From contig JAZTZP010000032.1 in NCBI GenBank assembly GCA_045637525.1, positions 1 through 26,196 on the forward strand: a stretch of DNA of 26,196 nucleotides, read 5' to 3'. Under the pieces are notes generated by a model, which did not search any database, was not told where the DNA came from, and saw only the letters and a program-made list of their open reading frames with translations. Numbering within the stretch: the stretch's first letter is position 1; each line of letters begins with the position of its first letter. The translations under genes and the position numbers were made by a program. The DNA is from JAZTZP01 sp045637525 (GTDB taxonomy: Bacteria; Bacillota; Clostridia; UBA1381). Positions 1 through 9,148 of this stretch are shown in pieces.

Positions 1-31
1 TTGGGCAACAATGTGATATAATAGTATTCAT

Positions 32-113
32 GAGATCTTGATTCCTTTCTCAAATTTTGGGAGGTAATAGTTTTGTCGTTATTACTATTATACCACAAGG
101 AGTTCAAGATCTC
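32..113. repeat. Inverted repeat upstream of first gene
   Basis: A perfect 10-bp inverted repeat, GAGATCTTGA at 32-41 and TCAAGATCTC at 104-113, encloses a second pair (GGTAATAGT at 63-71 and ACTATTATACC at 84-94). The region 1-163 has no gene. The structure could be a small palindromic element, a remnant of an insertion-sequence end or a leader hairpin. I do not recognise a known family, and no T-tract follows the outer stem, so a terminator is unlikely. Confidence 0.45.
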
Positions 114-163
114 AACTTTCATTTAACTTAACAAAACGTGAATAATTAAAAGGAGAAAATATT

Positions 164-493
164 ATGAAAAATAATTTGTTATTTGTTATTCCTATGATCT
201 TGGTTGCAGTTTTACTGTTTATGCTTCGTGCAACAGGTATGAAAGTACATATTGCCGTATCTGTTGTAGGATTGTTGATTCTTGCCAGCTATACTATTGC
301 AACAAAAAAAGAATGGAGAAATCCCGTACTTGAAATACTTCAGCGAGGGTTCTATGCCATCGCGTTAATTACAGGTGTTGTACTTATGAATGTACACGGA
401 GTTGCTGTTGTTTCAATTGTTCATAAAATAAGCGCAGTTTTGTTTGCAATTCTTTTGGTTGTGTGCGAAATACAAAAAGTAGTTAAAAAATAA
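164..493 (+). CDS. Small four-helix membrane protein, unknown function
   Basis: The 109-aa product is almost entirely hydrophobic, with four likely membrane helices (about residues 3-22, 29-47, 62-82 and 87-105) and a lysine-rich C-terminus. Three histidines (H29, H78, H87) lie at or near helix ends, a pattern seen in some small b-type haem membrane proteins, but that is only a suggestion and no family is recognised. The start has a good AGGAG at 151-155, 8 nt upstream. The stop is 14 nt before the SLH wall-hydrolase gene, so the two are probably cotranscribed. Its role in the unit, which goes on to a two-component system, is unknown. Confidence 0.75.
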   Translation: MKNNLLFVIPMILVAVLLFMLRATGMKVHIAVSVVGLLILASYTIATKKEWRNPVLEILQRGFYAIALITGVVLMNVHGVAVVSIVHKISAVLFAILLVVCEIQKVVKK

Positions 494-507
494 GCAGGTG
501 ATATGTT

Positions 508-2418
508 ATGAAGAAAATCTGTATTATTGCAATATTTCTAATTCTGAGCACGGCGGTAAATTGTCTGGCATCAGGGGTATATTACCTGCCTGATGTAACA
601 AGCGAAATGTCTTCTCCTTCCTTTTGGACTGAGGAAAACGACATTCTTATGTCCTATGATGAAATAGTGACTCTCAACAAAGAAACTCTTTCCACAAAAG
701 GAACAAATATGTATGACTTGAAAGAACAGCCTGAGGTTGTTGACGGTGTTGCACTGAATGAATCAATTTTAAAATCAAGTCAGGCAGATGCTCAGTATTA
801 TCTTGGTTGGACATATTTTGAAAGCACGGAAAAAGCCACTCAGGGGGATTTTGATAAAATGATTGAGAATACTCAAAATCCTGATGCTGAAAAAGAACAA
901 AAAGTTCTCTACGGCATAGCAACCAAAAGAACTGAACTTCGTACATTCCCTTCAAATATTGCCATTTGGGATGATCCTGCCGATTCTGATTTTGACTATC
1001 AGTATCTTGTAGGGGTCAGAGTAAACGAACCGGTTGTAATCACATCAAAGTCAAAAGACGGAAACTACTATCTTGCAAAAAGCATTTGTTGTTCAGGGTG
1101 GATTCCGGCAGACTCAGTTGCAATTTGCAAGGATAAGGCTGAATGGATTTCTGCATGGGATATCAAAAAAGACGATGCTCTTGTAGTATGGGGTGATAAA
1201 GTATTTACAGAAACCTCAATAGTTGGTGCGAACACATCAGACCTTATGCTGACAATGGGAACGGTTTTAGAGCTTGAAAAGGATGTAAATCCTAATGAGC
1301 TTATAGATAACCGCAGTACATACAATAACTTTGTTGTATGGATTCCTGTAAGAAATGATGACGGAACATATTCAAAAAAGCTGACTCTTATTTCAGAACA
1401 TAAAAAAGTTCATGCTGGATTTTTACCGCTTACAAAGGCAAATATCTCAAAGGTTGTATTCTCAGCTCTTGGTAATACCTACGGTTGGGGCGGAAGCCTT
1501 TATTCCGATGATTGTTCAGGGTATATGAGAAATGTATACAAATGCTTTGGTATGGAGCTTGCAAGAAATACTACATGGCAATCATCAATGCCTATGGCAA
1601 AGGTGGATATGCAGTATATGCCAAAAGAAGAACGCATTAAATTTCTTGATGTACTTCCGTTTGGAACAATTCTCTATTTTAGCGGTCACGAAATGATGTA
1701 CCTTGGCAGTCAAAGTGGGAAATATTATGTTATAAGTGCGGTAGGAAGTATTATGCAGCCTGAAAATCCATCGGTTCGTCAGCGTATTCGTTCCACTATT
1801 GTAAATACGCTGGATGTAAAAAGAGCTAACGGCAACACCTGGTTTGATGAGCTGACTGTGGCACTTGTTCCATATTTCAGCGTCAATGAAAATACTTTGC
1901 CAAAGTATGACTGGTATCATGACGGCGTAGTATATTGCCTTAAAAACAAAATCATGCATGGCGACGAAAATAAGTTCTTCAATCCATCTAAAAACATAAC
2001 TTGGGCAGAACTTCTTCAGATTCTGTACAATATGGAAGAAACAAAGCCGGAATATGAATTTGAAGAAGGTGCTGTGTGGTATGCTGCAGCAGTTAAATGG
2101 GCGGAAGATAATAATCTGATTTATGAAAATGACAAGAATTTTAATCCCGATTCGGAAATAAGCCGCCAGCAGCTTGCATCTGTTTTTTACTTGTATGCAA
2201 AATTTAAGGAATATGATGTAAGTGCAGGAGAAGAAACAAATATACTTTCCTATGATGATGCTTTCGATATATCTGAATATGCCATTCCTGCCATGCAGTA
2301 TGTTGTGGGTTCAGGAATTATAAACGGAAAAACCATAAGCACGGTAAATCCTGAAGATAATGCAACAAGAGCAGAAATTGCTGTAATTTTTCACAGATTT
2401 ATTGAAAAAGTAAAATAA
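508..2418 (+). CDS. Secreted SH3 / NlpC-P60 peptidase with C-terminal SLH repeats
   Basis: The 636-aa protein opens with a signal peptide (about 1-22). An SH3-like region at about 140-310 resembles the SH3 domains that precede NlpC/P60 peptidases of the YkfC type. The NlpC/P60 core at about 312-425 carries the nucleophile C336 in DDCSG and H394 in SGHEMMYLG. The usual third polar residue (His in VHA/IHA) aligns with S410 in VISA. Three SLH repeats at about 466-507, 524-566 and 590-632 would hold the enzyme on secondary wall polymer. The expected activity is cleavage of peptidoglycan stem peptides outside the cell. It lies 43 nt before the histidine-kinase gene, so the kinase may sense the wall state this enzyme affects; that link is inference. 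Catalytic competence with Ser at the third position is untested. Confidence 0.88.
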   Translation: MKKICIIAIFLILSTAVNCLASGVYYLPDVTSEMSSPSFWTEENDILMSYDEIVTLNKETLSTKGTNMYDLKEQPEVVDGVALNESILKSSQADAQYYLGWTYFESTEKATQGDFDKMIENTQNPDAEKEQKVLYGIATKRTELRTFPSNIAIWDDPADSDFDYQYLVGVRVNEPVVITSKSKDGNYYLAKSICCSGWIPADSVAICKDKAEWISAWDIKKDDALVVWGDKVFTETSIVGANTSDLMLTMGTVLELEKDVNPNELIDNRSTYNNFVVWIPVRNDDGTYSKKLTLISEHKKVHAGFLPLTKANISKVVFSALGNTYGWGGSLYSDDCSGYMRNVYKCFGMELARNTTWQSSMPMAKVDMQYMPKEERIKFLDVLPFGTILYFSGHEMMYLGSQSGKYYVISAVGSIMQPENPSVRQRIRSTIVNTLDVKRANGNTWFDELTVALVPYFSVNENTLPKYDWYHDGVVYCLKNKIMHGDENKFFNPSKNITWAELLQILYNMEETKPEYEFEEGAVWYAAAVKWAEDNNLIYENDKNFNPDSEISRQQLASVFYLYAKFKEYDVSAGEETNILSYDDAFDISEYAIPAMQYVVGSGIINGKTISTVNPEDNATRAEIAVIFHRFIEKVK

Positions 2419-2461
2419 AAGTGGTAAAATGTATATATAAACTGTTTGTGGAGAAAAAAAT

Positions 2462-4321
2462 ATGAAATCTATTAAGCAAAATTCAAAGAAAAAAATATTT
2501 ATTGGTATATGCATTTCTTTACTTGCCGTTGTTCTTTGTTTCTTTGTATATACAGGAAGAGATTATGGAAATCAGGCAATGAATGCACTATACTTATCTG
2601 CAGAATTTCAGGGTGAGTATAAAGTGGCTGAAGGCAGCTGGCAGCCTTATGTCAAAGGTGAACACATTCCCGCAGACAAAGGCGATGTAACATTGAAAGG
2701 ACATTTTCGGTTATTTGTTCCGACCACAGGAGAAATAGTCGGAAATGCACAGGAAGGCACAGTTCTTGCGTTTTATTTTAATCATATTGGTGGTGAGATT
2801 TCAGAAGAAGGAGAAGAATTCCGCCCCTTTGATGCTGAGAGTAATCTTATCGGCGAGGAACTGTGCGGTAAAATGTATATCGGATATGTATGCAAAGGCA
2901 CTGATGAAATTACAATCAAGCTGAAAAACCCTCATAAATTCGGAAACTCAGGAGCTGTTGATGACTTTCTGAATAATTTAAGCACCTATGGCGGGACAGA
3001 TTTTGAGAGAGATACGTTAAACCGAGGCAGTGCACATAGAATCTTGGGTATTGCACTTATTTTGTTTGCATTTATGCTTTTGGGTACAGCGATATTTTCT
3101 ATGCTTATTCATATCAAAGAAAGCTCAAATCTGTGGTTTGTCGGTTTTGGTGTTTTCTGTGCAGGTATATACTTCTTATTTAAAGCACACGGAGTTATGT
3201 TCTTTAGTGAAATAATTAAATTTAATACCCGTATGATTATAGGCTCTATAATGCTGTATATGCTGTCGATAACTGCAGTAATTGCCGGTTGGATTCAAGG
3301 CGGGACTAAAAAAGTTGGTATAAGCCTTGCTGTTTTTGCTTTATTTTCAAATCTGGCATTTATGATGGCACCTGAATTTTCAGATGTTAAGTTTTATGAT
3401 ACGTTGCCTGTATGGTCAGCCGTGCAAAGTGTGATTTGCATTGTGATGATAGTTCTTCTTGTCCTTCGTTTTGCAAAAGGTGATAAAAACGAAAAAATAC
3501 TTTCCACTTTCGGTGTGCTTCTTATGATTTCATTTATATTTGATGTAGCGGGAACAGGTCTTGGCTTATGGCAAGGTGGGCTTATTTCGGAAGCCACATT
3601 TATTCTTATTTTTGTTGCTTCTCTTATTGTACTTTTAAAGGTTGTTCCGCAAAACTTAAATGCTGCCATAAGAGCAAGAGAGCTCGAAGCAGAAAAAATG
3701 ATTTTAAATGCCAAGCTTACGGAAAGTCGCATATCTACTATGATAAGTCAGATTCAGCCGCATTTCATCTATAATACGTTGGGAACAATTGAGCAGCTTT
3801 GTATCACAGAACCGAAAGCAGCGTCTAAACTTGTTCGTAATTTCAGCTTGTATTTAAGAGGAAACTTCAGCGAGCTTGATAATAAAAAGCCTATCACGTT
3901 TTCGCAGGAGATGAATCACGTTAAGCACTATACTGATATTGAGCAGGTTCGTTTCCCTGATATGACAATACAATACGACCTTCGCTCAGTTGAGTTTTTA
4001 CTTCCCGCACTTTCTGTTCAGCCGCTTGTAGAAAACGCTATAAAGCACGGTCTTATGGGACTTGAAGAAGGCGGAATAGTTACAATATCTGCTTATGAAA
4101 CAGAAAAGTATTATGTTGTAGAGGTAACAGATGACGGCGTGGGCTTTGATATGAGTGCAGGATATGACGAAACAAAGCACGTAGGAATCAAAAATATTCG
4201 AGGTCGAATTGAAGCAATGTGTGATGGCACATTGACTATAGAAAGTAAAATCGGAAGCGGTACAAAGGCGACAATAAAAATTCCAAAGGAGGCGACAGAA
4301 AATGATAGCAATAACAGTTGA
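2462..4321 (+). CDS. LytS-type sensor histidine kinase with extracytoplasmic domain and 7 TM helices
   Basis: In this 619-aa protein an N-terminal helix (about 11-30) leads to an extracytoplasmic domain (about 31-190). Seven membrane helices follow (about 191-216, 223-243, 255-277, 284-304, 316-337, 347-367, 374-395), resembling 7TMR-DISM receptors. A short coiled segment reaches the His_kinase domain, with the phosphoacceptor H434 in QPHFIYNTL. The ATPase domain has the N-box N525 (VENAIKHG), DDGVGF at 557-562 and GIKNIRGR from 575. All catalytic motifs look intact. The start follows a GTGGAG-type site. The 3' end overlaps the response-regulator gene by 20 nt, implying translational coupling and cognate pairing. 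The ligand is unknown. A wall-related or peptide signal would fit the preceding SLH wall-hydrolase gene, but this is not shown by the sequence. Confidence 0.93.
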   Translation: MKSIKQNSKKKIFIGICISLLAVVLCFFVYTGRDYGNQAMNALYLSAEFQGEYKVAEGSWQPYVKGEHIPADKGDVTLKGHFRLFVPTTGEIVGNAQEGTVLAFYFNHIGGEISEEGEEFRPFDAESNLIGEELCGKMYIGYVCKGTDEITIKLKNPHKFGNSGAVDDFLNNLSTYGGTDFERDTLNRGSAHRILGIALILFAFMLLGTAIFSMLIHIKESSNLWFVGFGVFCAGIYFLFKAHGVMFFSEIIKFNTRMIIGSIMLYMLSITAVIAGWIQGGTKKVGISLAVFALFSNLAFMMAPEFSDVKFYDTLPVWSAVQSVICIVMIVLLVLRFAKGDKNEKILSTFGVLLMISFIFDVAGTGLGLWQGGLISEATFILIFVASLIVLLKVVPQNLNAAIRARELEAEKMILNAKLTESRISTMISQIQPHFIYNTLGTIEQLCITEPKAASKLVRNFSLYLRGNFSELDNKKPITFSQEMNHVKHYTDIEQVRFPDMTIQYDLRSVEFLLPALSVQPLVENAIKHGLMGLEEGGIVTISAYETEKYYVVEVTDDGVGFDMSAGYDETKHVGIKNIRGRIEAMCDGTLTIESKIGSGTKATIKIPKEATENDSNNS

Positions 4322-5078
4322 TGACGAAAGACCTATGCTTAATGCTCTTACAGACATTGTTAAATCTTCACCTGATATTAAAGAGGTCTATGATTTTTCT
4401 GTTTGCTCCGCTGCTCTTGAGTGGATTTCGGAGAACCGTGCGGATATAGCTTTTCTTGATATAAATATGCGTGGTATGGGAGGGCTTGCCCTGGCTGAAA
4501 AGATTATCGAAATTCAGCCGGATTGCAAAATTGTTTTCTGTACCGGTTTTGAGGAGTATGCATTCAATGCCATACAACTCAGGTGTAGCGGATATCTTAT
4601 GAAGCCAATAACACCGGAGGCTGTTCAGAAAGAAATTGACCATATAAAGAGCAAAAATCCGAATATTTCATTGCTTGATGTTAAATGTTTCGGGAATTTC
4701 GAGGTTTTAAAAAACGGAGAGGCACTTACCTTTAAGCGTACAAAGGCAAAAGAACTTTTTGCTGTGCTTATTGACAGAAACGGTGCAGGCATGACAGGAA
4801 AGCAAATATGTGCGGTTATGTGGCCCGAAAACACCGATGATGTTAAAAATATGGACTATTTAAGGCATCTTGTAGGGGACCTTAAAAAAGCACTTGCACA
4901 AGTTGGTGCAGAAAAAGTATTTTGCCAGGAAGGATATAATTATAGAGTTGACACTACGAGAATCAACTGCGATTATCACAAGTTTTTGAAAACGGGGAAG
5001 CCTCAGTTCCGCGGTGAGTATATGACACAGTATTCATGGGCCGAATACACCCTCGCTCTGCTTCTTGGAAAAAATTAA
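4302..5078 (+). CDS. Response regulator, REC plus SARP/OmpR-like winged helix
   Basis: The 258-aa regulator has a receiver domain (about 1-118) with acidic residues D7 and D8, the phosphoacceptor D53 in FLDINM, T81 and K101. The output domain (about 124-218) begins VKCFGNFEVLKNGEALTFKR, the typical opening of SARP-type winged helices, and contains MWPENTDDVKN and a GYNYRVD beta hairpin. The chain ends about 40 residues later, so the full BTAD domain of classical SARPs is absent. LytS-type kinases usually pair with LytTR regulators, so this output is unusual. The start lies inside the kinase gene with AAAGGAGG before it. A terminator closes the unit. Tandem TTGTCAT boxes at 5135-5154 and 12229-12248 are candidate targets. 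Confidence 0.92.
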   Translation: MIAITVDDERPMLNALTDIVKSSPDIKEVYDFSVCSAALEWISENRADIAFLDINMRGMGGLALAEKIIEIQPDCKIVFCTGFEEYAFNAIQLRCSGYLMKPITPEAVQKEIDHIKSKNPNISLLDVKCFGNFEVLKNGEALTFKRTKAKELFAVLIDRNGAGMTGKQICAVMWPENTDDVKNMDYLRHLVGDLKKALAQVGAEKVFCQEGYNYRVDTTRINCDYHKFLKTGKPQFRGEYMTQYSWAEYTLALLLGKN

Positions 5079-5089
5079 TAAATCTGTTT

Positions 5090-5120
5090 ACGGTCGGAGT
5101 TATCCGACCGTGTTTTTTTT
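5090..5120 (+). terminator. Rho-independent terminator of the two-component unit
   Basis: A 9-bp perfect stem, ACGGTCGGA (5090-5098) with TCCGACCGT (5103-5111), has a 4-nt loop and is followed by G and eight T residues (5113-5120). It lies 12 nt after the response-regulator stop. Confidence 0.95.
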
Positions 5121-5134
5121 GTATTCAAATTTTA

Positions 5135-5184
5135 ATTTGTCATAGGTTTGTCATGCCTGAAATGGTAGACTAAAATGGTAGACT
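5135..5184 (+). promoter_or_regulatory. Tandem TTGTCAT box with -10-like elements upstream of the surface-protein operon
   Basis: TTGTCAT occurs at 5137-5143 and 5148-5154, an 11-bp period, inside the 20-mer ATTTGTCATAGGTTTGTCAT (5135-5154). The same 20-mer stands at 12229-12248. After an 11-bp gap comes TAGACT at 5166-5171, a 4/6 match to TATAAT preceded by TGG (extended -10 type). A 13-bp duplication repeats it at 5179-5184. No canonical -35 lies at 17 bp, which suits an activator-dependent promoter. Binding by the neighbouring SARP-like regulator is inference. Confidence 0.6.
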
Positions 5185-5301
5185 AAAATATAAGCAATAT
5201 ACAAGTAGCGATATTACGGTATAAGTAATTAGGGAGGTGATAATAATACCGGATATTTTATGCTTGAATATATTAATTTAATTTCATTAATGGAGGTTTT
5301 T

Positions 5302-8300
5302 ATGAGTAAAAATTTTAAAAAGTTAATTTGTGTAGTAATGACGTTATGTATGATTTTAACCTTTGTTCAGGGACTTTGTTTTACGGCTCAGGCTGCCGAT
5401 ACAAGTGTTAAAATCGTAAGCTTTGTCAGAGGTACGGATGAAGGACTTCGTTCAAGTGAACTGTTGGAGGCAAGGGTTACAGGGTATGACGGAAATATTT
5501 CCGACCTGACTTTTACATGGGATAACCATTTGCGTACATATCTTTATGCATATAATTCTTCGAATATGTATAATATAAAGGATACTGCGGGTGAGGTTGA
5601 AATTGCAGGAGACATATACTTATTTGGTCTTCAGTTAAAAGAAGGAGAAAGCTATTCGGGTAAAGGTTATGCATGGGCTTCGGTTTATGGTGCTAACCTC
5701 GGTTTTTCAAGTCTTTGGGGCACTGTTACAGTTACTGTTACCGATAAGAACGGAAGCGTAATAGGAAGAGATTCTTATACTAATTTTGAGAGCCCCAAAC
5801 TTCAGTCTGACCTTGCGCAAGCAAAGTATGGTGTGTTCGAAGGGGAAGAAATCAACCTTAAGGATATGCTTGGCAGAAGCTCTATAGTTCACATTGACTG
5901 TGAAGCTTGTATTGTTGGCGAAGCCTCGACAGTAAACGATGATGTAATCAGCATCAAGAAAGTTGACAAAGACTATTTGGTAACAGGTATTAAGTCAGGT
6001 ATTGCAAATGTTTCGCTTTCTCTTCGCAAGGATAACTGTAAGTTCCATCAGAACTCAGGTAGTTGCGAAATCAATAATGAAATCTATGTGTTTAAAAAAC
6101 CCGTTACCACAACTACAACTACAACTCTTACACTTACCGATATAGATTCTAAGTGTGATTATTTTATAGGCGGTCTTTCCGGAACAAAAACTTCTGATAA
6201 TAAGGTTGTATTCACAGGTCTTACGCCTGATACTACATACGAAGTAACAGTTCGCGGTAATTATGGTGAAGGATATGCATATGCATATGTAACAGATACA
6301 ACAAAGCCTGTTTTCAGAGCTACTGTTAATTTCTATACCGATAATATGCTTGCGGATACGCTTGAATATTACGAAATCAGCAAATATCTGTTTCTTAAAG
6401 AACAGGGAAGCAATGAGTATATTTCTCTTACCAAGAGTGAAACCGGAAAATATACTGCTGACGTAGCAAACGGTATTTATTACATTTACTACAAAGACGC
6501 TGAATACAACAGATTTGGTGATTACCAGTTAACGATTGATAATAGAAATAATGAACTTAATATTCATACATACAGCGTAAGATATGAGGCTAATGGTGGC
6601 GTCTTCAATGGAATTGGCGGTGTGTATCAGGCGGGCGATGCTGCTTATGTGACAGAAACTGTTCCTACACGTGCAGGTTATAATTTCCTTTATTGGACAG
6701 ATGCTGACGGAAATCAGTACAAATCACGCCAGCTTCTTACAGCCGGAATTTCAAAGCCTTACATTCTTAAGGCACAGTGGAAAAAAGCAATTGAAGCAAA
6801 AGTAAATGTAACAATTAATCATGGTCAGAACCATGCAGTTAATGACGATGTTTCATTCCGTCTTGTAAAAATTGTTGATGGCGTAAGCTATCCGACAGCA
6901 AACGCATACACTCTCACTGCTGATAATCATGACGGGTATAAATATCAATCTTCAGGTGCTGTTTCAACATACTCTGCAATAACAAAGAAGTTTGACTGCG
7001 AAGCCGGTGCAACGTATTCCGTTTCATGTGCAAAGTCAGGCTATACAGTGAAGTCAGTAGAATCAACTGCAGATGAACATGGAAATATAGTTCTTGATAT
7101 TGTTCTTGACTTTGAACCTAACAATTTTGACCTTGTATTTAATGTAAAAATGGATGAGAGTATTCCATCATATCTTTATCCTGCAGGCGTAAACGTGCAG
7201 GTTACATATTGGGGATACGATTCAGAACACAAGCTTGGCTGGCACATTATTGAACAGCATAAGGACGGTACTGCAGTTCCTGTAGGCTTTGATGAAAATG
7301 GAAACGGAACAGGCTCATATCCTGTATGGCAGTTGTGGTCTGATAATATTAATCCGTATTTCTATCGTGTAGCAGTGGATTCATATATTCTTGCTGACGG
7401 TACGATTGTAACTGGTGCGGCAAACGCATTTGTAAGCGAGGTAGACGTAGTTGGAGGCGGAGACACTCCTGCACATCCTGACGGAAGTGATACAGAATAT
7501 GTTGGTGCGTTTTATATGAATGGTACACAAAGCGGTATTCCTACAGCTACAATTTCAATTACAAGCTATAACATTACTTTCAATGCAAATGGCGGTAAGA
7601 TTGAAAGCGAAAATACTTTCACGCTTAAAAACCAGGTTGTGATTCCTGATACTATCAAATATGTTCCTGTAAGAGATGGTGGATATGTGTTTAACGGTTG
7701 GTATACAGATGAAGCATGTACTGTAAAGGCTGTTGACGGTTCGCGTCTGACCGGTGATACAATTCTTTATGCAGATTGGAAGGAACCTCTTTCAATCAGC
7801 GGTGAAATAACTGTAGACGGATTCTATTATAATGATAGTGGTGTAAAGGTTAAGGTTTTTGATGTTGACCGCGCAATAAATCTTGTAACAACTCTTCAGA
7901 TTAAGCACAACGGTACATACAACGATTATGCAAGTGTGAATACACCGCTTAATTATGTTAATGACGTTGCTACAGTAGCTTATAACTTTGATGAGATTGC
8001 TGATTCGGGTGATGAATACAGAATAAGAGCTGTACTTATCAATTATGAAACAAATTACGATAACAATAACGACAATAAGTTTGCTGAAAATGAGTATGTG
8101 GCATTGTTCAATCAGGCCGGAGCTGCTAAGATTGATGCAGAACTCACATTCAAAGCAGATGAATTTGAACAGGAATACAGAATAGATGCTACTCCTATCG
8201 GTGAGGGCTATATACCTTCAGCAGGTCTTACCCAGATTCTTTTCCAGACAACCGGTTCTAATCCTCCAAACACTGTAATTTCTCAGCATGAGGTAGAACC

Positions 8301-9138
8301 TTATGGTGAGAAACTCACATTTGCAGACGGAGTATCATCCGGCAGTGTTAAACTCTGGAAGGGTATTTCAAGCGGTGCGATGTCAAGCTATCAGCTTAAA
8401 CTTATCAATCTTGACGGAGAAGATTACACATTCGAATCACCCTATAGTGTAAGATATGGTGCAACTACAGGCTGGAATACAGCCAATAATGAAGCAGGCA
8501 TTCTTACTGCAACAATAGTTCCAAAAGAATATGTTGTTAATTTCGACCTTAATGCAGACGGTGACGCTGTTGATAACATGGAGTCATTTGCATCTGAAAC
8601 AGGATACTTCACAATACATAAATGGAGTTATGACACTGTAATTAAGGCTAATCCCATAAGAGAAGGATATGTGTTTATTGGCTGGGAAGCTGTTGAAGAA
8701 GGGACCTTTAATGCAGTAACTCAGACAGTAAGCGGAAGCGTTGCAAAAGACATTACGCTCAGAGCTAAGTGGGCACAGTTTGAATGGACAACAGATATTG
8801 ATTCGGGTTATTTTGAAACACAAGAGGGTAAGAAATCTGTAGTAAGATTCCTGTTTGATGTTGAAACAACAGACGAACTCAAACAGAAAATTACACAAAC
8901 CGGAATTAAATTTATCAAGTCCGATGATATCGGTGATGAAGTAGAAAACAGCGAAGTTGCCGGAGAAGAGCTGACAGGCAGCAATACTACATTCTACGGC
9001 GATATTGTTAATATTTCCGAGGACAAAGCCGGTATGAAATATTATGCGATTGCGTATGTGATTTGCGATGGAGAGATATTCTGGTCATTGCCGGTTGAAT
9101 GTGGACCTGATTTTAACGATTTAATTATATATGAGTGA
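5302..9138 (+). CDS. Large secreted protein with InlB-type (Listeria-Bacteroides) repeats
   Basis: The 1278-aa product starts with a signal peptide ending at about AQA|AD. The ATG at 5302 is chosen because TGGAGG lies 5 nt upstream and the signal peptide then begins properly with MSKNFKK; an in-frame ATG at 5260 has no good ribosome site. Three InlB B-repeat-like modules (Flg_new family) lie at about 424-493, 755-827 and 1077-1157, each starting with a segment like FNANGG and ending GYxFxGW...LxAxW. A threonine run near 270-275 (TTTTTTTLTLTD) looks like a linker. The remaining segments look like beta-sandwich modules. No LPXTG motif, SLH repeat or C-terminal helix is visible, so attachment is unexplained. 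It heads a four-gene run behind the tandem TTGTCAT box. Adhesin or matrix function is a family-level guess. Confidence 0.9.
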   Translation: MSKNFKKLICVVMTLCMILTFVQGLCFTAQAADTSVKIVSFVRGTDEGLRSSELLEARVTGYDGNISDLTFTWDNHLRTYLYAYNSSNMYNIKDTAGEVEIAGDIYLFGLQLKEGESYSGKGYAWASVYGANLGFSSLWGTVTVTVTDKNGSVIGRDSYTNFESPKLQSDLAQAKYGVFEGEEINLKDMLGRSSIVHIDCEACIVGEASTVNDDVISIKKVDKDYLVTGIKSGIANVSLSLRKDNCKFHQNSGSCEINNEIYVFKKPVTTTTTTTLTLTDIDSKCDYFIGGLSGTKTSDNKVVFTGLTPDTTYEVTVRGNYGEGYAYAYVTDTTKPVFRATVNFYTDNMLADTLEYYEISKYLFLKEQGSNEYISLTKSETGKYTADVANGIYYIYYKDAEYNRFGDYQLTIDNRNNELNIHTYSVRYEANGGVFNGIGGVYQAGDAAYVTETVPTRAGYNFLYWTDADGNQYKSRQLLTAGISKPYILKAQWKKAIEAKVNVTINHGQNHAVNDDVSFRLVKIVDGVSYPTANAYTLTADNHDGYKYQSSGAVSTYSAITKKFDCEAGATYSVSCAKSGYTVKSVESTADEHGNIVLDIVLDFEPNNFDLVFNVKMDESIPSYLYPAGVNVQVTYWGYDSEHKLGWHIIEQHKDGTAVPVGFDENGNGTGSYPVWQLWSDNINPYFYRVAVDSYILADGTIVTGAANAFVSEVDVVGGGDTPAHPDGSDTEYVGAFYMNGTQSGIPTATISITSYNITFNANGGKIESENTFTLKNQVVIPDTIKYVPVRDGGYVFNGWYTDEACTVKAVDGSRLTGDTILYADWKEPLSISGEITVDGFYYNDSGVKVKVFDVDRAINLVTTLQIKHNGTYNDYASVNTPLNYVNDVATVAYNFDEIADSGDEYRIRAVLINYETNYDNNNDNKFAENEYVALFNQAGAAKIDAELTFKADEFEQEYRIDATPIGEGYIPSAGLTQILFQTTGSNPPNTVISQHEVEPYGEKLTFADGVSSGSVKLWKGISSGAMSSYQLKLINLDGEDYTFESPYSVRYGATTGWNTANNEAGILTATIVPKEYVVNFDLNADGDAVDNMESFASETGYFTIHKWSYDTVIKANPIREGYVFIGWEAVEEGTFNAVTQTVSGSVAKDITLRAKWAQFEWTTDIDSGYFETQEGKKSVVRFLFDVETTDELKQKITQTGIKFIKSDDIGDEVENSEVAGEELTGSNTTFYGDIVNISEDKAGMKYYAIAYVICDGEIFWSLPVECGPDFNDLIIYE

Positions 9139-9148
9139 GGTATTGATA

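Noticed and set aside
5135..5154. Reading TTGTCAT as Spo0A boxes
   Set aside because: The 0A-box core is TGTCGAA; here it is TGTCATA, and the tandem 11-bp arrangement fits a SARP/OmpR-type site better.
5232..5302. GGGAGG at 5232-5237 and an in-frame ATG at 5260 as the start of the large surface protein
   Set aside because: The spacing is 22 nt and it would put a non-signal segment before a normal signal peptide. The ATG at 5302 with TGGAGG is better.
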